Translations under genes and position numbers: made by a program
Notes under the pieces: generated by a model
Seen by the model: only the letters and a program-made list of their open reading frames with translations
Database searches by the model: none
Told to the model about the DNA's origin: nothing
NCBI GenBank assembly: GCA_910575585.1
Contig: CAJTGF010000004.1
Span: forward strand, 124,001 to 188,000
Reading direction: 5' to 3'
Length of the DNA stretch: 64,000 nt
DNA from: Clostridiaceae bacterium
GTDB lineage: Bacteria; Bacillota; Clostridia; Lachnospirales; Lachnospiraceae
Shown: positions 17,911 to 26,687 of the stretch, in pieces
How positions within the stretch are numbered: the first letter of the stretch is position 1
How the letters are laid out: every line of letters starts with the position of its first letter

Positions 17911-19092
17911 ATGATGTTTCAGTCATTTTTGATTAAATATGCGGAGATCGGCACAAAGGGGAAGAATCGGTATCTTTTTGAAGATGCCTTGATGAAGCAG
18001 ATACGCCACGCCCTAAAGGAAGTGGACGGCGGGTTTGCGGTGACCAAGGAGTTTGGCCGCATCTATGTGGAGGCAAAAGGGGAGTACGACTTTGAGGATA
18101 CCGTGGCGGCGCTTAAGCGAGTGTTCGGCATTGCCTGGATATGTCCCATGTTCCAGATTGAGGAAAAGGATTTTGACAATCTGAAAAAAGAGGTGGTAGC
18201 CTATGTGGACAGGGTGTATCCGGACAAGGCACTGACGTTTAAGGTGGATTCCCGCAGGGCCGACAAGAAGTACCCGGTGACGTCGGAGCAGATGAACCGG
18301 GATCTGGGAGAGGCGGTGTTAAACGCGTTTCCTCAGATGAAGGTGGACGTACATCATCCCCAGGTGATGCTCCATGTGGAAGTGCGCAATATGGTAAATA
18401 TTTATTCCAAGATGATCCCGGGGCCAGGCGGCATGCCGGTGGGGACCAACGGCAAGGCCATGCTGCTTTTGTCCGGCGGCATCGACAGCCCGGTGGCCGG
18501 GTATATGGTGGCCAAAAGAGGCGTGAAGGTGGAGGCGGTTTATTTTCACGCGCCGCCTTATACCAGCGAGCGGGCAAAACAGAAGGTGGTGGATCTGGCC
18601 AGGCTGGTATCCCGGTATTCCGGCCCCATGAGGCTCCATGTGGTGAATTTTACGGATATCCAGCTGTATATCTATGATCAGTGTCCCCACGAGGAATTGA
18701 CCATTATCATGCGGCGGTATATGATGCGGATCGCGGAGATGATCGGGAAGGAGTCCGACTGTCTGGCGCTGATCACCGGGGAGAGCATCGGCCAGGTGGC
18801 CTCCCAGACGGTCCAGTCGCTGGCAGCCACCAACGAGGTGTGTACGATGCCGGTGTTTCGGCCTGTGATCGGCTTTGACAAGCAGGAGATCGTGGATATC
18901 TCGGAGAAGATCGGCACATATGAGACTTCCATTGAGCCTTTTGAGGACTGCTGTACGATCTTTGTGGCAAAACATCCGGTGACAAAGCCCAATGTAAAGA
19001 TGATACGGCGGTCCGAGGAGAAGCTTGGGGAGAAAATCGACGATATGGTGAGAACGGCGGTTACTACCAGGGAAATTCTGATGTGCAGCTAA
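17911..19092 (+). CDS. thiI: tRNA 4-thiouridine synthase ThiI
   Basis: 393 residues. ThiI adenylates U8 of tRNA and inserts sulfur to give s4U. The N-terminal ferredoxin-like and THUMP domains (about 1-165) bind tRNA. The PP-loop SGGIDSPVAG (about 190) binds ATP. The C-terminal rhodanese domain of the E. coli enzyme is absent, as in most Firmicutes, so sulfur is probably delivered directly by the desulfurase encoded upstream. Two ATG codons (17911 and 17914) follow GGAAGGA; the first is given. Confidence 0.95.
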   Translation: MMFQSFLIKYAEIGTKGKNRYLFEDALMKQIRHALKEVDGGFAVTKEFGRIYVEAKGEYDFEDTVAALKRVFGIAWICPMFQIEEKDFDNLKKEVVAYVDRVYPDKALTFKVDSRRADKKYPVTSEQMNRDLGEAVLNAFPQMKVDVHHPQVMLHVEVRNMVNIYSKMIPGPGGMPVGTNGKAMLLLSGGIDSPVAGYMVAKRGVKVEAVYFHAPPYTSERAKQKVVDLARLVSRYSGPMRLHVVNFTDIQLYIYDQCPHEELTIIMRRYMMRIAEMIGKESDCLALITGESIGQVASQTVQSLAATNEVCTMPVFRPVIGFDKQEIVDISEKIGTYETSIEPFEDCCTIFVAKHPVTKPNVKMIRRSEEKLGEKIDDMVRTAVTTREILMCS

Positions 19093-19106
19093 AGAGGGGG
19101 CAAAAA

Positions 19107-19131
19107 GGGCTGGAATGTAAGATTCCAGCCC
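19107..19131. terminator. Terminator hairpin between convergent thiI and the HPr-like gene
   Basis: GGGCTGGAAT (19107-19116) pairs with ATTCCAGCCC (19122-19131). The minus strand continues into CTTTTTG, a proper U-run for the HPr-like gene. The plus strand has only a weak T-rich tail. Confidence 0.8.
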
Positions 19132-19143
19132 TGACCTTTACCG

Positions 19144-19383
19144 TTATCGAATGATATAGGGGGAAAGAACGCCTAAGATCTCATCAACGCTGCTTTCGCT
19201 CTCTGTGTGGATGTTCAGATCAATGGGTTTGGAAAGATCCAGGCTGAAAATGCCCATGATGGATTTGGCGTCAATCACATATCTGCCGGATACCAGATCG
19301 AAATCTACGTCAAACTTTGTCAGATCGTTGACAAAGGATTTTACTTTATCAATAGAATTTAAAGAAATACGTACTGTTTTCAT
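19144..19383 (-). CDS. HPr-like protein lacking the phosphorylatable histidine
   Basis: 79 residues with the HPr fold pattern. The segment AKSIMGIFSLDLSKPIDLNI aligns with the region around regulatory Ser46 in HPr (KSIMGVMSL). The N-terminal loop that should carry His15 (consensus GLHARPA) is instead SIDKVKSFVNDL, with no histidine. It therefore cannot act as a normal PTS phosphocarrier; a Crh-like regulatory role through the serine is possible. AAGGAGG precedes ATG on the minus strand. It is a monocistronic gene between thiI and mtaB. Confidence 0.8.
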   Translation of the reverse strand: MKTVRISLNSIDKVKSFVNDLTKFDVDFDLVSGRYVIDAKSIMGIFSLDLSKPIDLNIHTESESSVDEILGVLSPYIIR

Positions 19384-19500
19384 GGAAAACCTCCTTAAGT
19401 GTTAATGGTCTACTGTAAATAGTACAGATATGAGGATGAAAAGTCAATAGTTAGTTTGCTGAAAAATTAAGAAGACACTTGATTTTGGAGGAGGAATTAT

Positions 19501-20829
19501 ATGAGAAAAGCAGCCCTGCGCAATCTGGGATGTAAAGTTAATTTTTATGAGACGGAGGCCATGGCGCAGCTTTTGGAGGAGGCCGGGTATGAGATCGTTG
19601 ATTTTGAGGACGCGGCGGATGTGTATATCATCAATACCTGTTCGGTGACCAATATCGCGGACCGGAAGTCCAGACAGATGCTCCACCGGGCAAAGAAGAG
19701 AAACCGGGAAAGCGTGGTGGTGGCTGTAGGGTGTTATGTGCAGGCTGCGGGAGACAGGCTGAAAGAGGACTGGGCCGTGGACATTCTTGTGGGCAACAAC
19801 AAAAAGACGGAGATCGCGGCGATTTTGGAGGAGTATTTTGCGGGAAGGGAGTTAAAGCGGGACGCGTATCTGGTTGATATCGGCAGTGTGCGGGAGTATG
19901 AGGGGCTGGGGATCAAAAGAGGGTCGGAACATACCAGGGCGTTTTTAAAGATCCAGGACGGGTGCAACCAGTTTTGCAGTTACTGCATCATCCCCTACAC
20001 CAGAGGCCGGGTCAGGAGCCGGAAACCGGACGAGATCGTGGAGGAGGCCAAAAGGCTGGCAGATCTGGGATATCAGGAGATCGTGCTGACAGGCATCCAT
20101 TTAAGTTCCTACGGCATGGATCTTTCAAAGGAGGAGTCCCTTCTTGGGCTGATGGAGCGTTTGGACGGCATAGAGGGGCTGAAACGGATGCGGCTGGGGT
20201 CTTTGGAGCCGCGTATCATTACGGAGGATTTTGTAAAGGCTCTGGCTAAGCTTCGAACCATTTGCCCCCATTTCCACCTTTCGCTCCAAAGCGGCAGCGA
20301 TGAGGTCTTAAAGCGGATGAACCGCCGTTACACTGGGGAAGAATTTAAAAGAAGCTGTGAGATCCTGCGCAAATGGTTTGAGTACCCGGCTATTACCACA
20401 GATGTGATCGTGGGATTTCCCCAGGAGACGGCCAGGGAGTTTGGGGAGACGGTGAAACTTGTCCGGGACGTCCGTTTTTACGAGATGCATGTGTTTAAGT
20501 ATTCCAAGCGGGAGGGGACTAAGGCGGCCGGCATGGACGGCCAGGTGGGTGAGCCGGTAAAGTCGGCCAGAAGCGATATCCTTCTGGGGATCGGAAAAGA
20601 AATGTCCAGAGAATACCGGAAGGGCCTTCTGGGGCAGGAGCGTCAGGTCCTGATGGAAGAGAAGATGGTGATCCATGGGACACAGTACCTGGCAGGCTAC
20701 ACAAAGGAGTATGTAAAGGCTGCGGTTTTGTGGGACGAAACCCTTAAGGGGAAGATGGTAACCGGGGTCTTAAAGGAGATGGTAACGGATGAGGTAATGC
20801 TAATGGACAGCAGCCATGAAGATCCCTGA
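19501..20829 (+). CDS. mtaB: tRNA t6A37 methylthiotransferase MtaB
   Basis: 442 residues. MtaB converts t6A37 to ms2t6A37 with two iron-sulfur clusters. The N-terminal UPF0004 domain has three cysteines, including NLGCKVN and INTCSVTN. The radical-SAM motif is CNQFCSYC (about 157-164). The C-terminal TRAM-like part is about 375-435. GGCKVNFYETE-type N-terminal residues separate it from MiaB. ATG 19501 follows GGAGGAA. It is transcribed divergently from the HPr-like gene. Confidence 0.93.
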   Translation: MRKAALRNLGCKVNFYETEAMAQLLEEAGYEIVDFEDAADVYIINTCSVTNIADRKSRQMLHRAKKRNRESVVVAVGCYVQAAGDRLKEDWAVDILVGNNKKTEIAAILEEYFAGRELKRDAYLVDIGSVREYEGLGIKRGSEHTRAFLKIQDGCNQFCSYCIIPYTRGRVRSRKPDEIVEEAKRLADLGYQEIVLTGIHLSSYGMDLSKEESLLGLMERLDGIEGLKRMRLGSLEPRIITEDFVKALAKLRTICPHFHLSLQSGSDEVLKRMNRRYTGEEFKRSCEILRKWFEYPAITTDVIVGFPQETAREFGETVKLVRDVRFYEMHVFKYSKREGTKAAGMDGQVGEPVKSARSDILLGIGKEMSREYRKGLLGQERQVLMEEKMVIHGTQYLAGYTKEYVKAAVLWDETLKGKMVTGVLKEMVTDEVMLMDSSHEDP

Positions 20830-20854
20830 TATAAATATTTAATAAATATCCCTC

Positions 20855-20883
20855 TTTACGAATCGGCAAAAGTAGTATAGAAT
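20855..20883 (+). promoter_or_regulatory. Putative promoter of ireB
   Basis: TTTACG (20855-20860) and TAGAAT (20878-20883) with a 17-base spacer, 32 bases before the ireB start. Confidence 0.5.
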
Positions 20884-20914
20884 AGATGGGAACAGTTAAA
20901 GGACGTGAGGACAG

Positions 20915-21175
20915 ATGGGCGATATTCATAATACACAGTTTTTTAGAGCAGCACAAGAGAATACCATGGATGTGAGCCAGGTTTTGGAGCAGGTATATCA
21001 GGCTCTGCGGGAGAAGGGATATAACCCTGTGAATCAGATTGTAGGGTATATCATGTCCGGAGATCCGACCTACATTACCAGCCATAAGAACGCCAGAAGT
21101 CTCATTATGAAGGTTGAGCGGGATGAGATCCTGGAGGAACTTCTGTCTGTGTATATTGATGCAAGACTAAAGTAG
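20915..21175 (+). CDS. ireB: IreB family regulatory phosphoprotein (UPF0297)
   Basis: 86 residues matching the UPF0297/IreB family end to end: the [32 protein letters not shown] core and a C-terminal IDARLK. IreB is a small dimeric protein phosphorylated by the Ser/Thr kinase IreK/PrkC in enterococci and acts in cell-envelope stress. It precedes ruvX and the DUF1292 gene, the fixed Firmicute trio. GTGAGG lies seven bases before the start. Confidence 0.92.
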   Translation: MGDIHNTQFFRAAQENTMDVSQVLEQVYQALREKGYNPVNQIVGYIMSGDPTYITSHKNARSLIMKVERDEILEELLSVYIDARLK

Positions 21176-21347
21176 ATTCGTGTAAAGTACCATAAGAAGG
21201 CTGTCAGATTATTGCCGTGGGCGGATCTGGCAGTTTATGTCATTTTTAGGTGGAATTGTCAGAGCGTTGGCGGCCCAGGATGGATGAACGTGCGGAAACC
21301 ATATGGAACGCATGGGTGACGCGCTTTTTGCTGTGGAGTAAATGAAA

Positions 21348-21806
21348 ATGAGAATCATGGGTTTGGATTATGGGTCAAAGACGGTAGGGGTGGCTGTGTG
21401 TGACCCTTTGGGTCTTACTGCCCAGACGGTGGAAACCATTGTCAGGAAAGAGGAGGACAAGCTCCGCCGCACATTCAGGCGGATCGAGGATTTGGCCAGG
21501 GAGTATGAGATTACCTCCATTGTTTTGGGTTATCCTAAAAATATGGATGATTCGGTGGGGGAGCGGGCAAAGAGGACGGAAGCATTTAAGGAGATGCTGG
21601 AAAAGCGGACAGGCTTTCCGGTGATCTTGTGGGACGAGCGGCTGACTACGGTTGAAGCCGACGAGATTTTGAAAGAAAGCGGCGTGCCGGTCCGGGAGAG
21701 GAAGAAAGTCATCGACAAGGTGGCGGCGGGGATCATCCTCCAAAGCTATCTGGATTCCCCAAAAGGGGCGGCGTCACAAGGTTTAGAGGAAAGGAATGAC
21801 AGTTAA
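21348..21806 (+). CDS. ruvX: Holliday junction resolvase-like RuvX (YqgF)
   Basis: 152 residues. It has an RNase H-like fold with the [14 protein letters not shown] start and the acidic residues of [11 protein letters not shown] and [11 protein letters not shown]. The family is linked to Holliday junction resolution and to 16S rRNA 5'-end maturation. GGAG (21335-21338) is nine bases from ATG 21348 but only three from ATG 21342, so 21348 is preferred. Its 3' end overlaps the next gene by 11 bases. Confidence 0.92.
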   Translation: MRIMGLDYGSKTVGVAVCDPLGLTAQTVETIVRKEEDKLRRTFRRIEDLAREYEITSIVLGYPKNMDDSVGERAKRTEAFKEMLEKRTGFPVILWDERLTTVEADEILKESGVPVRERKKVIDKVAAGIILQSYLDSPKGAASQGLEERNDS

Positions 21807-22086
21807 AGTGAATGAGGAGAAAATGATCACTCTTGAGACCGGGGACGGGGAACGGGTGGATTTTTATGTGCTGGAAGAGACGCGCATAAGCGGCATGAAT
21901 TACCTTTTGGTAACAGACGCGCCGGAGGATGCCGAGGAAGGCGAGTGCTACATCTTAAAGGACAAGTCAAAGGCAGAGGAGGAAGAAGCTGTCTATGAGT
22001 TTGTGGAAGATGACGGCGAGATGGATTACCTCTATAAGATCTTCACGGAACTGATGGAAGATATGGATGTGGATCTTAAGAAGTAG
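21796..22086 (+). CDS. DUF1292 protein (YrzB/UPF0473-like)
   Basis: 96 residues, strongly acidic, with the pattern [40 protein letters not shown] and C-terminal [12 protein letters not shown]. The family is conserved with ireB and ruvX but has no known activity. AGGAAAGG precedes ATG, and the 11-base overlap with ruvX indicates translational coupling. Confidence 0.88.
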   Translation: MTVKVNEEKMITLETGDGERVDFYVLEETRISGMNYLLVTDAPEDAEEGECYILKDKSKAEEEEAVYEFVEDDGEMDYLYKIFTELMEDMDVDLKK

Positions 22087-22146
22087 GGGGACTGCGGGGA
22101 AGGAAACGCTTTGGCATAAGAGGATAAAGGTGTTGAGGGCCGTGGA

Positions 22147-22620
22147 ATGGAACTGGATGTGTTTAAGAAGCTGCTGAAAGAAAAAGGACTAAAGGTAACG
22201 GGACAGCGTCTTTTGGTGCTGGAGATCATGGCTGCCCATCCGGGGGAGCATCTTACGGCGGAGGAGATCTTTGACCTTGCAAGGGAAAAATCGCCGGAGA
22301 TCGGCCTGGCCACCATTTACCGGGCTCTGCAGGTTCTGGTGGAACTGCATGTGATCGATAAGCTAAGTTTTGACGACGGGTTTGCCAGGTATGAGCTGGG
22401 ACGCAGCCTGGGCAGCGAGGGGCATCACCATCACCACGCCATCTGCTTAGGGTGCAAGGCGGTGATCTCTCTGGAGGAGGATCTGCTGGGCGCCCTTGAG
22501 CAGGATCTTTTGGAGCGGCTTGGATTCGCGGTGACGGACCATGAGGTGAAATTGTACGGATATTGCAGGGCATGCAGAAAGAAAAGCGCTTGCGCCGGAA
22601 AAAAGGAGCAAAGCCTATGA
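22147..22620 (+). CDS. Fur family transcriptional regulator
   Basis: 157 residues. The winged helix (about 12-85) includes HLTAEEIFDLAREKSPEIGLATIYRAL. The metal region carries HHHHH (about 97-101), CLGC and CRAC structural zinc cysteines. Two pairs of CxxC-type cysteines and the many histidines fit Fur/Zur/PerR proteins; which metal is sensed cannot be read. The C-terminal extension is Lys-rich. It lies just upstream of the RNase J gene. Confidence 0.88.
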   Translation: MELDVFKKLLKEKGLKVTGQRLLVLEIMAAHPGEHLTAEEIFDLAREKSPEIGLATIYRALQVLVELHVIDKLSFDDGFARYELGRSLGSEGHHHHHAICLGCKAVISLEEDLLGALEQDLLERLGFAVTDHEVKLYGYCRACRKKSACAGKKEQSL

Positions 22621-22663
22621 CAGGCAAAGAAGACAAGAACAAAAAAGAATTGGAGGAATCGGA

Positions 22664-24355
22664 TTGAGACCACAGAGTAGGAAACAAAATCAGGGACAGG
22701 GGCAGGCCCCTAAGGTGAAGATCATCCCCCTGGGCGGACTGGAACAGATCGGCCTGAACATTACGGCCATTGAATATGAGGATAATATTATCGTGGTGGA
22801 CTGCGGGCTGGCTTTTCCCAGCGATGATATGCTGGGGATCGACCTGTGTATCCCGGACGTGACGTATTTGAAGCAGAATATTGACAAGGTGAAGGGATTT
22901 GTCATCACCCACGGTCATGAGGATCATATCGGGGCGCTGCCTTACGTATTGCAGCAGGTAAACGTTCCGGTGTACGGGACTAAGCTGACGGTTGCGTTGA
23001 TTGAAAATAAATTAAAGGAGCACAATCTGCTTAAGACTACCAAGAGGAAAGTGGTAAAGCACGGGCAGTCCATTAATCTGGGGTGCTTCCGTATTGAGTT
23101 TGTGAAGATGAACCACAGTATTGCCGACGCGTCGGCGCTGGCCATCTTTACCCCGGCTGGGATTCTGCTGCACACAGGAGATTTTAAGATCGACTACACC
23201 CCGGTGTTCGGGGAGTCGGCGGATCTGCAGCGGTTTGCGGAACTGGGCAAGAAAGGCGTCCTGGCCCTGATGTGCGACAGCACCAATGCGCTGCGGGCAG
23301 GGTTTACGCCGTCGGAGAGAACGGTGGGCAGGACGTTTGATGGGATCTTTTCCGAACACAAGAACAACCGGATCATTGTGGCTACGTTTGCTTCCAATGT
23401 GGACAGGGTGCAGCAGATCATCAATTCCGCTTACAAGCACGGGCGGAAAGTGGTGGTGGAGGGCCGCAGCATGGTCAATGTCATCGGCACGGCCAGCGAA
23501 CTGGGCTATATTAAGATCCCGGAGGGGACATTGATCGATATTGACCATCTGAAGAATTATCCGGATGAGAAGACGGTGCTGATCACCACGGGAAGCCAGG
23601 GAGAGTCCATGGCGGCTCTGTCCAGGATGGCATCCAGCATCCACAAGAAGGTATCCATTAAGCCGGGAGATGTGGTCATCTTCAGCTCCACGCCCATACC
23701 GGGCAACGAGAAGGCGGTGACCAAGGTGATCAACGAGCTTTCCATCAAGGGGGCGGAGGTGATCTTCCAGGATACCCATGTGTCGGGACATGCCTGTCAG
23801 GAGGAGATCAAGCTGATCTATGCCCTGACCCATCCAAAGTACGCGCTGCCGGTACACGGTGAGTATCGCCATCTCATGGCCCAGAAAGGACTGGCCCTTT
23901 CCATGGGGATCCCCAAGGAGAATATTCTTTTGATGTCTTCCGGAGATGTGGTGGAAGTGTCGGAGGATCAGTGCCGGGTGGTGGACCATGTGCAGTCAGG
24001 GGCCATTCTGGTGGATGGTCTGGGCGTTGGCGATGTGGGCAATATTGTGCTGCGGGACAGGCAGAACCTGGCCCAGAACGGCATTATCATCGTGGTGCTG
24101 ACATTGGAGAAATACAGCAACCAATTGCTGGCAGGACCGGATATTGTATCCAGAGGCTTTGTGTATGTCAGAGAGTCGGAGGATCTTCTGGAGGAGGCCA
24201 GGCATGTGGTGGAGGACGCGGTGAGAGACTGCCTTGACCGCCATGTCAGCGACTGGGGCAAGATCAAGAATATTATCAGGGACAGTTTAAGCGATTTTCT
24301 GTGGAAGAAGATGAAGCGGAACCCGATGATCCTTCCTATCATCATGGAAGTGTAG
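22664..24355 (+). CDS. rnj: Ribonuclease J
   Basis: 563 residues. RNase J is a metallo-beta-lactamase/beta-CASP nuclease with 5'-3' exo- and endonuclease activity in mRNA decay and rRNA maturation. The HGHEDH metal motif is near residue 82, MNHSIADA and LLHTGDFKID follow, and the beta-CASP motif FSSTPIPGNE is near 345. The start is TTG 22664, with TGGAGGAA six bases upstream. The C-terminal domain (from about 460) is complete. One copy only in this window, so J1 and J2 cannot be told apart. Confidence 0.95.
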   Translation: MRPQSRKQNQGQGQAPKVKIIPLGGLEQIGLNITAIEYEDNIIVVDCGLAFPSDDMLGIDLCIPDVTYLKQNIDKVKGFVITHGHEDHIGALPYVLQQVNVPVYGTKLTVALIENKLKEHNLLKTTKRKVVKHGQSINLGCFRIEFVKMNHSIADASALAIFTPAGILLHTGDFKIDYTPVFGESADLQRFAELGKKGVLALMCDSTNALRAGFTPSERTVGRTFDGIFSEHKNNRIIVATFASNVDRVQQIINSAYKHGRKVVVEGRSMVNVIGTASELGYIKIPEGTLIDIDHLKNYPDEKTVLITTGSQGESMAALSRMASSIHKKVSIKPGDVVIFSSTPIPGNEKAVTKVINELSIKGAEVIFQDTHVSGHACQEEIKLIYALTHPKYALPVHGEYRHLMAQKGLALSMGIPKENILLMSSGDVVEVSEDQCRVVDHVQSGAILVDGLGVGDVGNIVLRDRQNLAQNGIIIVVLTLEKYSNQLLAGPDIVSRGFVYVRESEDLLEEARHVVEDAVRDCLDRHVSDWGKIKNIIRDSLSDFLWKKMKRNPMILPIIMEV

Positions 24356-24380
24356 GGGGAAGAGGGCAAGGTGATGGGAT

Positions 24381-24788
24381 ATGAGTGATACGACCAGAGA
24401 GATCAACAAGGTGACCGGTACCATTATCCGGGTATCGTGGAAGCTGATCGTGTATGCGGTGGTGGCGCTTTTGATGTATGAGGGCGTCACCAGGGGATAC
24501 GCCTTTGGCCATGATATTTTTTCTTCGTCAGCCATGGCTTCGGAGCCTGGGGTCGATATGAGAGTGACCATCAAAGATGAGGAGGAAGTGGCGGATATCG
24601 GCACGGCCCTGGAAAGGGCAGGGGTCATAAAAAGCCGGTACGCGTTTATCATCCAGTGCATTTTTTATGATTACGGCACTTCGGACCATCCGGTGGAGGG
24701 AGGCACATATCTGCTGAATAATTCCATGACTTCCAAGGAGATCATACTGGCGCTGCGGGACGGGATAGAGGACGAGGCGGAAGAATGA
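24381..24788 (+). CDS. MltG/YceG-like membrane protein lacking the catalytic domain
   Basis: 135 residues. A short cytoplasmic start, one transmembrane helix (about 22-42, LIVYAVVALLMYEGV), then an outer domain: VTIKDEEEVADIGTALERAGVIKSRYAF and GGTYLLNNSMTSKEIILAL. That outer part matches the LysM-like N-terminal module of MltG (endolytic transglycosylase). The catalytic YceG domain is absent and the gene ends by overlapping the next start (ATGA). It occupies the position of mltG (yrrL) upstream of trmR, so it is a reduced homologue or a regulator rather than an active enzyme. Confidence 0.75.
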   Translation: MSDTTREINKVTGTIIRVSWKLIVYAVVALLMYEGVTRGYAFGHDIFSSSAMASEPGVDMRVTIKDEEEVADIGTALERAGVIKSRYAFIIQCIFYDYGTSDHPVEGGTYLLNNSMTSKEIILALRDGIEDEAEE

Positions 24789-25459
24789 TCGTAGATGAGA
24801 GAGTCAGGGATTACATCCATTCTCTGGAACCGGAGCAGGGATGCCTGGAGGAGGAGATTGCCAGAGAGGCAGAAGCGGGAAATATTCCCATCATTAAAAA
24901 AGAGACGGCGGCAATGCTTAAGACGCTGGTGACAGCAAAAAAGCCTGGGGCGATTCTGGAGGTTGGGACCGCCGTAGGCTATTCTGCTTTATTGATGGCA
25001 GGAGTGATGCCGGATTCATGCCGGATCACCACGATTGAAAAGTATGGGCCCAGGATCCTGGCGGCCAGGGAGAATTTTAAGAAGGCAGGGGTAGAGGACA
25101 GGGTCACGCTTATGGAGGGGGATGCCGGGGAGATACTGAAAAGCCTTAAGGGGCCTTACGATCTTATTTTTATGGATGCGGCCAAGGGGCAGTATATCCA
25201 TTGGCTTTCGGATATTATAAGGCTTATGGCGCCTGGGGCCATGTTGTTTTCCGACAATGTGCTGCAGGAGGGAACCATCGTCCAGTCACGTTACGGGGTG
25301 GAGCGGAGGGATCGGACCATCCATGGGCGGATGAGGGAGTATTTGTACCGCTTAAAGCACATGGAGGAATTGGAGACGGCTATTGTGCCTGTGGGGGACG
25401 GGGTGGCTTTAAGCGTCTTAAAGGAGCAAAGGAAGGAAACGGAGAGGAATACGGGATGA
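24785..25459 (+). CDS. trmR: tRNA 5-hydroxyuridine methyltransferase TrmR-like O-methyltransferase
   Basis: 224 residues of the class I SAM O-methyltransferase family 3. Motif I is ILEVGTAVGYSALL (about 58-71), and LIFMDAAKGQYIHWL carries the metal-binding aspartate. TrmR of B. subtilis methylates ho5U34 to mo5U34 in tRNA. The assignment is supported by the next gene, trhP, which makes ho5U, and by the same order as yrrM-yrrO. It overlaps both neighbours by four bases (ATGA), showing a tight operon. Confidence 0.85.
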   Translation: MIVDERVRDYIHSLEPEQGCLEEEIAREAEAGNIPIIKKETAAMLKTLVTAKKPGAILEVGTAVGYSALLMAGVMPDSCRITTIEKYGPRILAARENFKKAGVEDRVTLMEGDAGEILKSLKGPYDLIFMDAAKGQYIHWLSDIIRLMAPGAMLFSDNVLQEGTIVQSRYGVERRDRTIHGRMREYLYRLKHMEELETAIVPVGDGVALSVLKEQRKETERNTG

Positions 25460-26682
25460 GAGAGACGGAGTTGCTGATGCCGGCGGGAAGCCTTGGTGTG
25501 CTGAAAACCGCGGTGGTCTACGGCGCGGATGCCGTGTATATCGGCGGAGAGGCTTTCGGGCTTCGGGCAAAGGCCCACAATTTTTCCATGGAGGATATGA
25601 AAAAGGGCATCGGGTTTGCCCACAGCCGGGGCGTCAAGGTGTATGTGACAGCCAATATCCTGGCCCACAATCAGGACCTGGACCAGGTGGAGGGGTATTT
25701 TGAGGAGCTTAGGGAAGTGGGGCCGGATGCCCTGATCATTTCGGACCCCGGGGTGTTTACGGCGGCAAGACGGGTTTTGCCGGAAGTGGATATCCATATC
25801 AGCACCCAGGCCAACAATACCAATTACGGAACGTATCAGTTCTGGCATGGCCTTGGTGCCAGGCGGGTGGTGTCGGCAAGGGAGCTGTCTTTGGAGGAGA
25901 TCAAGGAGATACGCGGGAAGATCCCCAAAGATATGGAGATCGAGACCTTTGTTCATGGGGCCATGTGCATTTCCTATTCAGGAAGGTGCCTTTTAAGCAA
26001 CTTTTTTACGGGGCGGGATGCCAATCAGGGAGCCTGCACCCACCCCTGCAGGTGGAAGTACGCCCTTGTGGAGGAGACGAGACCGGGGGAGTATATGCCG
26101 GTGTACGAAAATGACCGGGGGACATTTATTTTTAATTCCAAAGATCTTTGTATGGTGGAGCATATTCCGGAGCTTATGGAGGCGGGGATCGACAGCTTTA
26201 AGGTGGAGGGGCGCATGAAAACGGCTCTCTATGTGGCTACGGTGGCCAGGGCTTACCGCAGGGCGATTGACGACTGTAAGAAGGGCCGGGATGTGTTTGA
26301 GCAAAATTCCGGGTGGTACAAGGAGGAGATCGGAAAGTGTACCAACCGGGAGTTTACTACCGGGTTTTTCTTCGGAAAACCGGGAAGCGACGCCCATATC
26401 TACAAAAGCAGCACTTATGTGAAGGATTACACGTATCTGGGGACCGTGGATCAGGTGGATCCCAGAGGGTTTGCGCGGATTGAGCAGAAGAATAAGTTTT
26501 CCGTGGGGGAGACTATTGAGGTGATGAAGCCGGACGGGCGGAATCTGTCTGTGGAGGTGAGAGAGATCCGCAGCCAGGACGGGGCATTGCTGGAGAGCGC
26601 TCCCCATGCCAAGCAGGTGGTGTATGTGGATTTGGGGGAAGGTCTGGAGGAGTTTGACATTCTAAGGAGAAGGGAAGGGTAG
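25456..26682 (+). CDS. trhP: Peptidase U32 family tRNA hydroxylation protein TrhP-like
   Basis: 408 residues from ATG 25456, which overlaps the trmR stop. The U32 signature ETFVHGAMCISYSGRC (about 158-173) and further cysteines in GACTHPCRWKY would hold an iron-sulfur cluster. The C-terminal beta domain (about 330-405) is present. TrhP (YrrO, YegQ) supports prephenate-dependent 5-hydroxylation of wobble uridine, the step before TrmR. Only one U32 gene is found here, where Bacillus has two (yrrN and yrrO). Confidence 0.9.
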   Translation: MRETELLMPAGSLGVLKTAVVYGADAVYIGGEAFGLRAKAHNFSMEDMKKGIGFAHSRGVKVYVTANILAHNQDLDQVEGYFEELREVGPDALIISDPGVFTAARRVLPEVDIHISTQANNTNYGTYQFWHGLGARRVVSARELSLEEIKEIRGKIPKDMEIETFVHGAMCISYSGRCLLSNFFTGRDANQGACTHPCRWKYALVEETRPGEYMPVYENDRGTFIFNSKDLCMVEHIPELMEAGIDSFKVEGRMKTALYVATVARAYRRAIDDCKKGRDVFEQNSGWYKEEIGKCTNREFTTGFFFGKPGSDAHIYKSSTYVKDYTYLGTVDQVDPRGFARIEQKNKFSVGETIEVMKPDGRNLSVEVREIRSQDGALLESAPHAKQVVYVDLGEGLEEFDILRRREG

Positions 26683-26687
26683 GCGTT

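Noticed and set aside
21176-21341. Terminator between ireB and ruvX
   Set aside because: A CTGTCAGAT/ATCTGGCAG stem is present, but it has mismatches and no clear T run directly after it.
25201-25455. N-terminal extension of the U32 protein through the trmR gene
   Set aside because: It would be an 85-codon out-of-frame overlap with trmR; the U32 family begins at ATG 25456, which forms an ATGA junction.
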